64,000 bases of DNA, taken from contig NZ_KK073873.1 of assembly GCF_000585355.1 (NCBI RefSeq), positions 1,903,703-1,967,702 on the forward strand. Reading direction: 5' to 3'. The notes below the pieces were generated by a model that ran no database searches, was not told the origin of the DNA, and saw only the letters and a program-made list of their open reading frames with translations. Below are positions 45,463 to 52,802 of the stretch, piece by piece (within the stretch, counting starts at the first letter, position 1; each line of letters opens with the position of its first letter). A program made the translations under genes and the position numbers. The stretch is from Xylanibacter oryzae DSM 17970. GTDB lineage: Bacteria; Bacteroidota; Bacteroidia; Bacteroidales; Bacteroidaceae.

Positions 45463-46632
45463 TTAATTGAAGATAACATCTTGAGTCAGAGTATTACTCC
45501 AACTAGCTACGCTTACTGTAACATCTATGTTTGCAGGATTTATATCTTTCGTTGGATCAGTAATTCCTTCAGATTTTATTTTAGCAGTAAGTGTATATGT
45601 TTGGTTCGGTAATACTCCACCCAATGCACTTGTGCCTGCCTTACCACTAGCATCACCTGTAATTGTAGTTCCTGCTTGCGAACGACCTATTACAATTGGA
45701 TAATAAACAGTAACTGCATTTCCTACTTTTGGAGTAAATGTACCTTTAATAATTAATCTTATTTTATTTTTAGCAATTGTAGTACCATCATAGACAGTAT
45801 TCGGATACACATAGAAAAAATGATTAGCTGTATAAGGAACTAAAGCTGATGCAATAGTACCTGAAGTCAAAAATGTTGCACCAATAGGAGCATTTTCACC
45901 ATTCAATAAGGTTGCTGATACGGTTGGGGTACCTGCTGCTGGAGTACCTGATTCCCATGGTGTAAGAAATGTAGACGTAGAAGGGGCTCCTGACATAAAA
46001 ATTTCCGTTGGAACAAATGTTGCGCCTGAATACGCACCAGTCGCATCAAATTCTGTAGAAATACCCTTTATAGAAATTCTTGATACCATACGATATAAAC
46101 TAACGACTGCACTATTACTACCTGCCGTAACCGATTTTGATCCAACCATTGGTATATATAAAGCACTTTGTACGTTTTGAGTACCTGCAGTTTCTGATAC
46201 GGCAGTAAAAGTCCCTGCATTATACCCTGTAGATGCAGTAATACTTAAATTTTCTGTTTTTGAAAGAAAATCTGTTTTATTAGTAACACCTGCAAAAGTA
46301 GTTGAAGGGACATTTGCGACAACAATTATATCCGGATTTGAAGATGTTGCTGTTACCGTTGTTTTATTTGAACCATCCAACGAAGGCATTGTAATATTAT
46401 CAATTGTTCCATCACTATTAAAGACTCCAACAATGACATTATTTATTTTTGTTTCATCAGAAGGATCAGCAGCCTGAGTCTTTGTTTCAATTGAATACTG
46501 AGCTCCTTGCAACGTAAGCTGAAATTTGTGCGGACCTGTATTTTCCGCTGTTTCGACAGTATCACTGCTCGAACAAGATGTCAGTAGTCCAATAGACAAC
46601 AATACTGACATTAATAAATAAACCCTTTTCAT
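45463..46632 (-). CDS. FimA/Mfa1-like fimbrillin, probable major subunit
   Basis: A 389-aa lipoprotein precursor (lipobox LLTSC). Residues about 35-180 follow the FimA N-terminal domain pattern: INNVIVGVFNSDGTIDNI, NPDIIVVANVPSTTFAGVTNKTDFLSKTENLSI and VVSLYRMVSRISIKGISTEF, followed by the ATFVPTEIFMSGAPS and NHFFYVYPNT segments of the C-terminal domain. The last strand (DVTVSVASWSNTLTQDVIFN) fits a donor-strand tail. Unusually for a FimA-like precursor it has ETKTQAAD where its paralogues have an Arg before the mature N-terminus. Confidence 0.85.
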   Translation of the reverse strand: MKRVYLLMSVLLSIGLLTSCSSSDTVETAENTGPHKFQLTLQGAQYSIETKTQAADPSDETKINNVIVGVFNSDGTIDNITMPSLDGSNKTTVTATSSNPDIIVVANVPSTTFAGVTNKTDFLSKTENLSITASTGYNAGTFTAVSETAGTQNVQSALYIPMVGSKSVTAGSNSAVVSLYRMVSRISIKGISTEFDATGAYSGATFVPTEIFMSGAPSTSTFLTPWESGTPAAGTPTVSATLLNGENAPIGATFLTSGTIASALVPYTANHFFYVYPNTVYDGTTIAKNKIRLIIKGTFTPKVGNAVTVYYPIVIGRSQAGTTITGDASGKAGTSALGGVLPNQTYTLTAKIKSEGITDPTKDINPANIDVTVSVASWSNTLTQDVIFN

Positions 46633-46861
46633 AATCTATTTTTTTTAGTTAATAATTCTCTTATTTCCACACAACTCTCGTTATGCAAGAACATCGAGTT
46701 CTCGATTCCTATAAAACTAGCATACAAATTAGCATCATAACACGCCATAAAATATTTGCTGCTAAAATTCTGAAATCTGGTATTAATATAACCAGACCAT
46801 TAAACCCCGATTCCTTTATTTTAAATTATATTATATTACAGAACACAAAATTCTGATATTT
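46633..46861. other. 229-bp gap between two fimbrillin genes of one operon
   Basis: No gene. On the transcribed minus strand a 6-bp stem TCTGGT/ACCAGA (46776-46796) follows the upstream fimbrillin by 65 bp with a poor T tract, so it might be a leaky terminator setting subunit ratios. A 14-bp near-palindrome with arms ATCGAG/CTCGAT lies at 46693-46706. No exact TAnnTTTG was found, so a separate promoter for the downstream gene is not evident. Confidence 0.45.
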
Positions 46862-47971
46862 CTAAAAGCCAACATTCATTGTTGCATTATTCATTGTTGA
46901 AACTGATGTTTGAACAGTTATTAATACTGGTGTTATATCATCACCAGGACTATCAACTCCGATTCCTGCTATTGTAAGTTTTATATTATATATTCTATTT
47001 GCATCTATCTGTGAATCCGTACCTTGTACGCCGCCTATGGTAGAACCATTTTGTAAGTGATTTACTATTATAGGATAATATTTTGTTACACCAGTAGGAT
47101 CTGATACAGTTTTAAAGAGTCCTCTTACAACCAATTTTGTAGGATTAATCGCACTATGTGGATATACATAAAAGAAGTATGGATTTGTATCAGATGGCGC
47201 TGATGGTGAAGCTCCACTGCTAAGATAATTAGTTACACTTCCTAATGAATATTCACCACTTACATTACCGGAAACAGTATTACTTACCCAATCAGAAAGA
47301 TTATTATTTGCATTATACATAAAGATCTCCGTTGGAGTAAACGTACAACCTGCATAGCCTCCACTAAAAGCAGTTTTAATGCTTGTTAAAGCCACACGTG
47401 CAACTTTTCGAGTAAGTATTACCGGATTAGAAGTTCCTCCCCAAGTATTTGTAGCAGACCATACTATAGATATTACATCAGAAGACATAGGCAAGGCCGT
47501 AGTAGTCTGTGAATTAGCGGTTGATACATTTGTTTTGGACAACCCATTAGAGGATGTGGTGTAACCTAAATCCTGAGCAATAGTTTTAAACCCATTTAAG
47601 TTCTTTGTTCCCAAAAATGCATTTGTAGGTGCATTAGCAACTACTATTATTTTTTTTGCATCAGTAGTAGTAATGAACTTTTCGTCACCATTATATGTAT
47701 ATTCATGTAAAGTCACCAAATTATCATTTGCATCAAACAATGCTGCACAAACGTTATGCAAAGTTGCTTCATCCGTACCAATAGTATTACCACCATCAGA
47801 AGGTACCGTTATATTAGCTCTAGATTTAGCCTTATTTACTGAAACAGAGTCTGACTTTAACGACAAACTGATTGTAGCCGGTTTATAACCGTCCACTAAA
47901 TTATCATTGGTACACGAAACAATTGTACCAGATATTAATACCAGAAATGTTGCTAAATAGAAAGACTTCAT
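46862..47971 (-). CDS. FimA/Mfa1-like fimbrillin, second subunit
   Basis: A 369-aa lipoprotein precursor (lipobox IVSC), paralogous to the product of the next gene: LHNVCAALFDANDNLVTLHEY, KKIIVVANAPTNAFLGTKNLNGFKTIAQDL, VILTRKVARVALTSIKTAFSGGYAGCTFTPTEIFMYN and NPYFFYVYPHS occupy matching positions. A KAKSRANIT site about 50 residues in could be the Arg-specific maturation site. The C-terminus lacks the WSN-type tail of its paralogue, ending STMNNATMNVGF. Probably an accessory or alternative shaft subunit. Confidence 0.84.
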   Translation of the reverse strand: MKSFYLATFLVLISGTIVSCTNDNLVDGYKPATISLSLKSDSVSVNKAKSRANITVPSDGGNTIGTDEATLHNVCAALFDANDNLVTLHEYTYNGDEKFITTTDAKKIIVVANAPTNAFLGTKNLNGFKTIAQDLGYTTSSNGLSKTNVSTANSQTTTALPMSSDVISIVWSATNTWGGTSNPVILTRKVARVALTSIKTAFSGGYAGCTFTPTEIFMYNANNNLSDWVSNTVSGNVSGEYSLGSVTNYLSSGASPSAPSDTNPYFFYVYPHSAINPTKLVVRGLFKTVSDPTGVTKYYPIIVNHLQNGSTIGGVQGTDSQIDANRIYNIKLTIAGIGVDSPGDDITPVLITVQTSVSTMNNATMNVGF

Positions 47972-47991
47972 TAAACTATTGACGTTATTAT

Positions 47992-49455
47992 TTATTTCTT
48001 TATATATTTCAATACATCTTCAGACTGCATTACACCAGCAGCTCTAGCCATACGCAGATATACTTCTGCCTTATCTGTATTACCTTCAAGCAAGTATAGT
48101 AAACCATAGTTGTTATATGCTCTAGGATCTGTATCAAGTCCATTCAGGTAATGCTGAGCTGAACGAACATCTTTTCTTGTCAACGCTACTGCGGCTGCAT
48201 TAATATTGGCTACAGGATTATCATGGAAAATACGGGCTGACAAGTCAATTACATCATTAAACTCGCGCGAACCTTTTTCATAACTCTGACTTACATTCCA
48301 GAAGTCTGTCAATGTCATAGAACGTGGGCTCTGTTTCATAAGTAGACGACCTGTTGCAGCATCCACTCCCTTACGGTTGTATACTAAGGTATATGCTACA
48401 CGGTGTACTTTAGGGAAAAGAACAGTACGCATATACTGGTATGGTATTCCATCATACAAGTCTTGCAATACAGTTTCACGACCTGCTGTTACAGGCACAT
48501 TGTGCATGATATCACATGCAGCTTCCTTAAGATTCATACTACTCTCTGAAGTTAGTGTCTGTATACTGTCCCAATCTTCTGCTATCCAACTAACATCAAG
48601 CATATTGCTGGCTGTAAGTTTATTGTTCATAAGATATCGTTTTAGAGACAAGGCACGCTTCATTGATTTCAATTCATTAAGATTGTGGTTACCTATAGGA
48701 GAACCGTATCCGGTTACCTTTGCAGAATTTAAACTTGTACCATACAACTGGATAGTTGTGTTTATATCTTTATACAATGTATCATAAATCATTCTATTCT
48801 GTTTATTAATACTCAATTTAGAATTAATTCCATATAGAGATATTATTCCTTTATGAGTCATAACGTCACAGTCTGTTCCAGATGGGTCTATATACTGCAC
48901 CCATGTAAGAAGTTGTGCGCTTGTAACGCGTATGTCTCCTACAGAAATAGGTTCGTTATCGAATGGAATTGTGACCAATACTCTATCTTCATAATGATGA
49001 GGTGTTACATTATATGATGTATTCTCTTCGCTCTGTACATATAGAGAGCTTCCTTTCATCCAGAATTCATATGGAATTGTTGTGTCGTATACGAAATAAC
49101 GGCGCTCAGCTTTTTTGTCTTTTACAACCACTGCAACATTAGAGCGACGAAAACGACGCAATGTTTCTGCACGGTGCATTGTCTTAGCGAGACGGTCTCC
49201 GTCTATTACTACAGAAGAAAGACGACACTGAATAGTATCGCTCTTAAGCACCGGAGTAAAGATAAGTGATTCGCCAGAAGGTACAGCTGTGTCATCATAG
49301 CTTACTTTCATATGCACACGTAGCATATCTCCATCGTGATGGAAGGTCTCTTCAGAAACGTAAAGTTGGCCTTTGTAAGCAGTCTGAGCGGATACTGTTA
49401 TGCTGAGTGTAGCTAAAAGCAGTAACAGTAATGATTTACAATTAATCGTTTTCAT
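47992..49455 (-). CDS. DUF3868-type fimbrial-locus protein
   Basis: A 487-aa exported protein (signal peptide to about residue 23, VSAQ). The N-terminal region (YKGQLYVSEETFHHDGDMLRVHMKVSYDDTAVPSGESLIFTPVL) matches the DUF3868 start. The middle region holds an OmpA-like segment in degenerate form (KVTGYGSPIGNHNLNELKSMKRALSLKRYLMNNKL), and the C-terminus has TPR-like helices (AYNNYGLLYLLEGNTDKAEVYLRMARAAG). It is the counterpart, with a shorter sequence, of the 817-aa protein in the first fimbrial operon. It follows the DUF3575 gene by 24 bp and precedes the fimbrillins by 20 bp. Confidence 0.83.
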   Translation of the reverse strand: MKTINCKSLLLLLLATLSITVSAQTAYKGQLYVSEETFHHDGDMLRVHMKVSYDDTAVPSGESLIFTPVLKSDTIQCRLSSVVIDGDRLAKTMHRAETLRRFRRSNVAVVVKDKKAERRYFVYDTTIPYEFWMKGSSLYVQSEENTSYNVTPHHYEDRVLVTIPFDNEPISVGDIRVTSAQLLTWVQYIDPSGTDCDVMTHKGIISLYGINSKLSINKQNRMIYDTLYKDINTTIQLYGTSLNSAKVTGYGSPIGNHNLNELKSMKRALSLKRYLMNNKLTASNMLDVSWIAEDWDSIQTLTSESSMNLKEAACDIMHNVPVTAGRETVLQDLYDGIPYQYMRTVLFPKVHRVAYTLVYNRKGVDAATGRLLMKQSPRSMTLTDFWNVSQSYEKGSREFNDVIDLSARIFHDNPVANINAAAVALTRKDVRSAQHYLNGLDTDPRAYNNYGLLYLLEGNTDKAEVYLRMARAAGVMQSEDVLKYIKK

Positions 49456-49479
49456 ATATTATTTATTATTTTTCTTTTC

Positions 49480-50067
49480 TTAATTTATTAAATAGACAAA
49501 TGAAAGATTCAGACGCGAAGGCCCAATATAATTGGTGTTAGCGTGCTGCTCTCTATATCCACATGAACCACATCTATAACGGTCATAATGAAAGTGGAGA
49601 TAGTCTACACTCATACTGGCCTCTATACCCCAATGTGGAGAAAGTATCCAGTGATAACCACACGAAAGACCTCCTCCTATAAAGTTTCCTTGATAGCGTT
49701 TGTCGCTATTACAAAACAAAGAGAAAGGCATCCTGCTTACGTTATATTTACCCCACAAAGCATTGAATCCCCAATAAAAACCAGAGAATGCTGTATAAGT
49801 CCAAAATCTGAGTTCCGGTTGAAAAGCCAATACTTTCCACTTTCGATTACCTGGGTATTCAATAGGATTATATATACATGACAATTCAAATGTCTTAACG
49901 GTATCGATGCGAATTTCCATTCCTAAATTGGGAATGACAGCAGCATCATATAAGACATTGCTCTTTATAGCAAATTTCTGTGCAAAAGCATTTGCTGTAA
50001 CTAAGAAACTCAACATAAAGAAAAAAAGAAGGCGTTTTGACCTACTAGATATACATAATGTATACAT
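49480..50067 (-). CDS. DUF3575 family outer-membrane protein, first gene of second fimbrial operon
   Basis: A 195-aa protein from the ATG at 50067, which gives a typical signal peptide (SRSKRLLFFFMLSFLVTANAFAQ). The mature part has the DUF3575 hallmarks FAIKSNVLYDAAVIPNLGMEIRIDT, AFQPELRFWTYTAFSGFYWGFNALWG and a final strand LNLSFVYLIN. The same frame remains open upstream to an ATG at 50178 and would then include the alternating tract at 50082-50126; the promoter at 50212-50243 makes either start possible. Several cysteines near the C-terminus (YRCGSCGYRE) are unusual for the family. Confidence 0.82.
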   Translation of the reverse strand: MYTLCISSRSKRLLFFFMLSFLVTANAFAQKFAIKSNVLYDAAVIPNLGMEIRIDTVKTFELSCIYNPIEYPGNRKWKVLAFQPELRFWTYTAFSGFYWGFNALWGKYNVSRMPFSLFCNSDKRYQGNFIGGGLSCGYHWILSPHWGIEASMSVDYLHFHYDRYRCGSCGYREQHANTNYIGPSRLNLSFVYLIN

Positions 50068-50081
50068 ATATCCAATAAAAT

Positions 50082-50126
50082 TGTATGCGCGCGTGTATGT
50101 ATGTGTGTGTATGTACGTATGTACGT
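50082..50126. repeat. 45-bp perfect alternating pyrimidine-purine tract
   Basis: Every base from 50082 to 50126 alternates pyrimidine and purine, with CGCGCG, GTGTGTGTG and repeated GTATGTA/GTACGTA units. Such DNA readily adopts the Z form and is prone to strand slippage. It lies between the promoter and the probable start codon of the DUF3575 gene, within a frame that is open from ATG 50178. Confidence 0.85.
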
Positions 50127-50211
50127 TGGAAATATTTTTCAATTTCGCAAACAAATTAACACATTTAACATATACCATTTTCAAAACTTTCTATATTTAA
50201 TTTTAGTCATT

Positions 50212-50243
50212 CAAAGGTAGATTTATTTTCAACTTAAAACAAA
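50212..50243 (-). promoter_or_regulatory. Promoter of the second fimbrial operon
   Basis: On the minus strand TTTG (50243-50240), a 20-bp spacer, and TACCTTTG (50219-50212) give a full match to the Bacteroidetes promoter. The expected start is near 50207, about 140 nt before ATG 50067. Confidence 0.8.
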
Positions 50244-50525
50244 TTTTTACGCAGAAAATTTGCGCATGTACCTATTTTGAACAATAATACAGTGTTTTAG
50301 AATAATAAAACATTCCTAAATACAAGATTTCACTATAAATAGTTCCTAAATACTGCAAAAATATATCATAAGATAAATATGTAAATAATGTAGAAAAACT
50401 GTCTTTTTAGAGCATTAATTTGATAAAACCATACAACAATCATCGAAATATCAAAAAGGTAACAATAAATATCTTCTTTTTTTGTTAAAAATTGTCATTG
50501 ACTTTATTTACTTATAAAAAGTTTA
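50244..50525. other. Divergent intergenic region, no gene seen
   Basis: Very AT-rich. It contains a direct repeat of TTCCTAAATAC (two copies 37 bp apart, around 50314 and 50345) but no clear long inverted repeat that would mark an invertible promoter. No ORF is credible. Confidence 0.4.
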
Positions 50526-50533
50526 TATATTTG
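50526..50533 (+). promoter_or_regulatory. -7 promoter element of the 50590 fimbrial gene
   Basis: TATATTTG followed by C matches TAnnTTTG. The expected start near 50538 gives a leader of about 50 nt that carries a 5-bp inverted repeat TGAGA/TCTCA (50543-50558). It excludes the in-frame TTG at 50542 as a likely start. Confidence 0.65.
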
Positions 50534-50589
50534 CATCCAAATTGAGACATCAATCTCATTCAAAGGAATCGATAGTAAATATACAATTT

Positions 50590-51621
50590 ATGGTGAATTT
50601 AAAAAATTCAGGCCTAATGGTCTTTTTTTTATCCTGTATATTAATTTTATTTTCATGCAATGCTAATTATTCGATAAATGATGAAAACGGAAATAATGGC
50701 ATTACAAATCTTAAAATAAATATTAATGTACCGGAGGAAACTAATATTACACGTACAGTAAGTGATGCGACAATTAATGATATTAATGCATTCATATTTG
50801 ATAATGATGGTTTTCTTATAGGACATAGTTACACAACTAACGTATCATCAATAACTGTTCCTACAAGACTAATAAATACAAGTACATGTACAATATGCGT
50901 TGTAGCAAATTATGGTAGTGATATAACAACAATAAACACATTAGACGGATTACGTAAAATACAGACATCTATAACATCAGCAAGCGATATCGCAAATAAA
51001 TCAGCAGAAAGGATGTACGGTGAGACTTCATCAACAGGTATAACATCTGGAGCTACTATTAATGTTACATTACTACACCTCTATAGCAAATATACATTTG
51101 TAATAACTCCCAAAGCAGGTTCAGGAATAACCGTAACAAGTTACCAGCTTTGTAATGTCTCTAATACCAGTTATTTATATCCATTCGGTACTACTATGGT
51201 AAACCCCTCAAGTAATTTTCCTAGTTTTGCTAGTGTTACGACCTCTGCAGCAGCCGAGGCCGCAGTAACTACCCCTACATACTATATATATGAAAATTAT
51301 CCAGGATTAAACAAAAATGATTTCTCGGATGTAACAGGTCGCAACAGCACTAATGCCCCATCAAATTCGAGTTATCTTGTAGTAACGGCCCAAACTAGCA
51401 CATGGAATTCCACCTATTATATTTACTTGGGTGGAAAAGATGCTACTAATGACTATAAGATTTTTAATATTCCAAGAGATTACAATTTCACCTATAATAT
51501 TGCTATTACAGGAAGTGGTGCAACTGACGCCAGAGTAAGCTACAAAGCAAATATTTACTATAGTAGTGATCCTTCTGTTAATCCTTGGTCACCAGTTACC
51601 CCAATAGAAGTACCAATGTAA
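50590..51621 (+). CDS. Orphan FimA-like fimbrial lipoprotein
   Basis: A 343-aa lipoprotein from the ATG at 50590 (lipobox LFSC, Cys about residue 23). It follows the FimA-like plan: INDINAFIFDNDGFLIGHSY, TCTICVVANYGSDITTINTLDGLRKIQ, then TLLHLYSKYTFVITPKAGS. An ITRTVSDA site just after the signal is a candidate Arg maturation site. Family membership is weaker than for the subunits at 45-48 kb, and it might be an Mfa2-like or tip subunit. It is transcribed away from the operon and ends 4 bp from the recombinase gene, which is convergent. Confidence 0.72.
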   Translation: MVNLKNSGLMVFFLSCILILFSCNANYSINDENGNNGITNLKININVPEETNITRTVSDATINDINAFIFDNDGFLIGHSYTTNVSSITVPTRLINTSTCTICVVANYGSDITTINTLDGLRKIQTSITSASDIANKSAERMYGETSSTGITSGATINVTLLHLYSKYTFVITPKAGSGITVTSYQLCNVSNTSYLYPFGTTMVNPSSNFPSFASVTTSAAAEAAVTTPTYYIYENYPGLNKNDFSDVTGRNSTNAPSNSSYLVVTAQTSTWNSTYYIYLGGKDATNDYKIFNIPRDYNFTYNIAITGSGATDARVSYKANIYYSSDPSVNPWSPVTPIEVPM

Positions 51622-51625
51622 AGAA

Positions 51626-52636
51626 TCACTTCACAGCACTGATAATCTTCTCATTAGCATAATCTATTCTGTTAGTATCCATTGACTTAAGATATATTCT
51701 GGTCGTTTTTTCTGATGTATGCCCCATTCCATCGCTTATCACATCAATAGGTACTTCCATCTCAAGAGCAGCGCTTGCCCATGAGTGTCTGGCAACATAC
51801 ATAGTAAGATTACAATCAAGATTTAAGTCCCGAGCTATTTTCTTTAAGTTATTGTTTATAGCTCTCTGCCTACTACGATATTGCGTTCTTTGCTTTTCCT
51901 TTGCAGAATTGACTATAGGTAGAAGGTAAACACTATCGTCTGAAGGATTTCGCATTAGTATGTCCTGCATACATTCCTCCCACTTTATTGATAATAACTG
52001 TCCCGTTTTCTTTCGTCTGTAAGTAAGAAATCCATATTTTATATCGCTCTTTCTAAGGAATGCCATATCAACAAAAGACATACCCCTGGTATAGAAGCTA
52101 AACATAAACATATCTTTAGCATATAGCATCGATTTGTTTTTTGTATTTATCTCCCTAATTATTTTTATCTCATTTATTGAGATTGCACGCTTTAAAGTTT
52201 TATCAACTCCTGTATAAACATGCCTGAAAGGTCTTCCATCATATATAAGTTCCGTGTCAACAGCTCTGTTGTAAACAGCACGTAGTATCCTCATATAGAA
52301 AGAACTTGAGTTCATTGAAACCCCTTCGTCCCTCAAATATTTCTCATAAGCTTCAATGATAGAGCAGTCGACGTTTTGCATTTTTATATCCTTACTTTTT
52401 CTAAACTTTTTGAAGCTCCTCAATGTGCTAGTATATGTTTCTGCTGTACGGTTATGTCCATTTTTGGAAAGTTGGGTAATAACATTTTTCATAAAAGAGA
52501 ACAATGAGTTCTTGTCGTCTTTTAATGGTGTTTTTTCTTTAGATATGCGCCCATTTCCATTGTTATCAACCTTTATAATAATGTCCTTACCTTCTTTAAT
52601 AGCCGCAGCAGGAATATCAATAATAATCCTTACCAT
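51626..52636 (-). CDS. Tyrosine recombinase (Bacteroidetes integrase type)
   Basis: A 336-aa site-specific tyrosine recombinase. The N-terminal core-binding helices (about 45-135) contain NGHNRTAETYTSTLRSFKKF. The catalytic domain has the first Arg in FSFYTRGMSFVDMAFL, a beta-hairpin Lys in YRRKKTGQ, the second Arg in YVARHSWASAALE, the GHTSEKTTR box, and the nucleophilic Tyr in RIYLKS. All needed residues are present, so it is probably active. Such enzymes in Bacteroides invert promoters or shuffle surface genes. It has its own promoter and sits between a fimbrial locus and the glycine-rich array; no attachment site or element boundary was identified. Confidence 0.93.
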   Translation of the reverse strand: MVRIIIDIPAAAIKEGKDIIIKVDNNGNGRISKEKTPLKDDKNSLFSFMKNVITQLSKNGHNRTAETYTSTLRSFKKFRKSKDIKMQNVDCSIIEAYEKYLRDEGVSMNSSSFYMRILRAVYNRAVDTELIYDGRPFRHVYTGVDKTLKRAISINEIKIIREINTKNKSMLYAKDMFMFSFYTRGMSFVDMAFLRKSDIKYGFLTYRRKKTGQLLSIKWEECMQDILMRNPSDDSVYLLPIVNSAKEKQRTQYRSRQRAINNNLKKIARDLNLDCNLTMYVARHSWASAALEMEVPIDVISDGMGHTSEKTTRIYLKSMDTNRIDYANEKIISAVK

Positions 52637-52660
52637 AAAATACCCTTATTTTTGAAGGCC

Positions 52661-52668
52661 CAAAGGTA
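52661..52668 (-). promoter_or_regulatory. -7 promoter element of the recombinase gene
   Basis: On the minus strand TACCTTTG matches TAnnTTTG; the expected start near 52656 leaves about 20 nt before ATG 52636. It suggests the recombinase is not simply the tail of the glycine-rich array transcript. Confidence 0.6.
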
Positions 52669-52802
52669 AGATAAAAATTGCAAATATTAATATGTTCTTT
52701 ACTCTATGATAAAAAAATAATTAAAAAGTCATTTTACATATCACAATAACAAATAACCAATACTAAATAACATTAATACAATAATACCTTAACCAATCGC
52801 TA

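Noticed and set aside
50185..50589. Invertible promoter between the pilus operon and the orphan fimbrial gene
   Set aside because: No pair of inverted repeats of useful length flanks either promoter; only short direct repeats are seen, and both directions already have their own -7 boxes.
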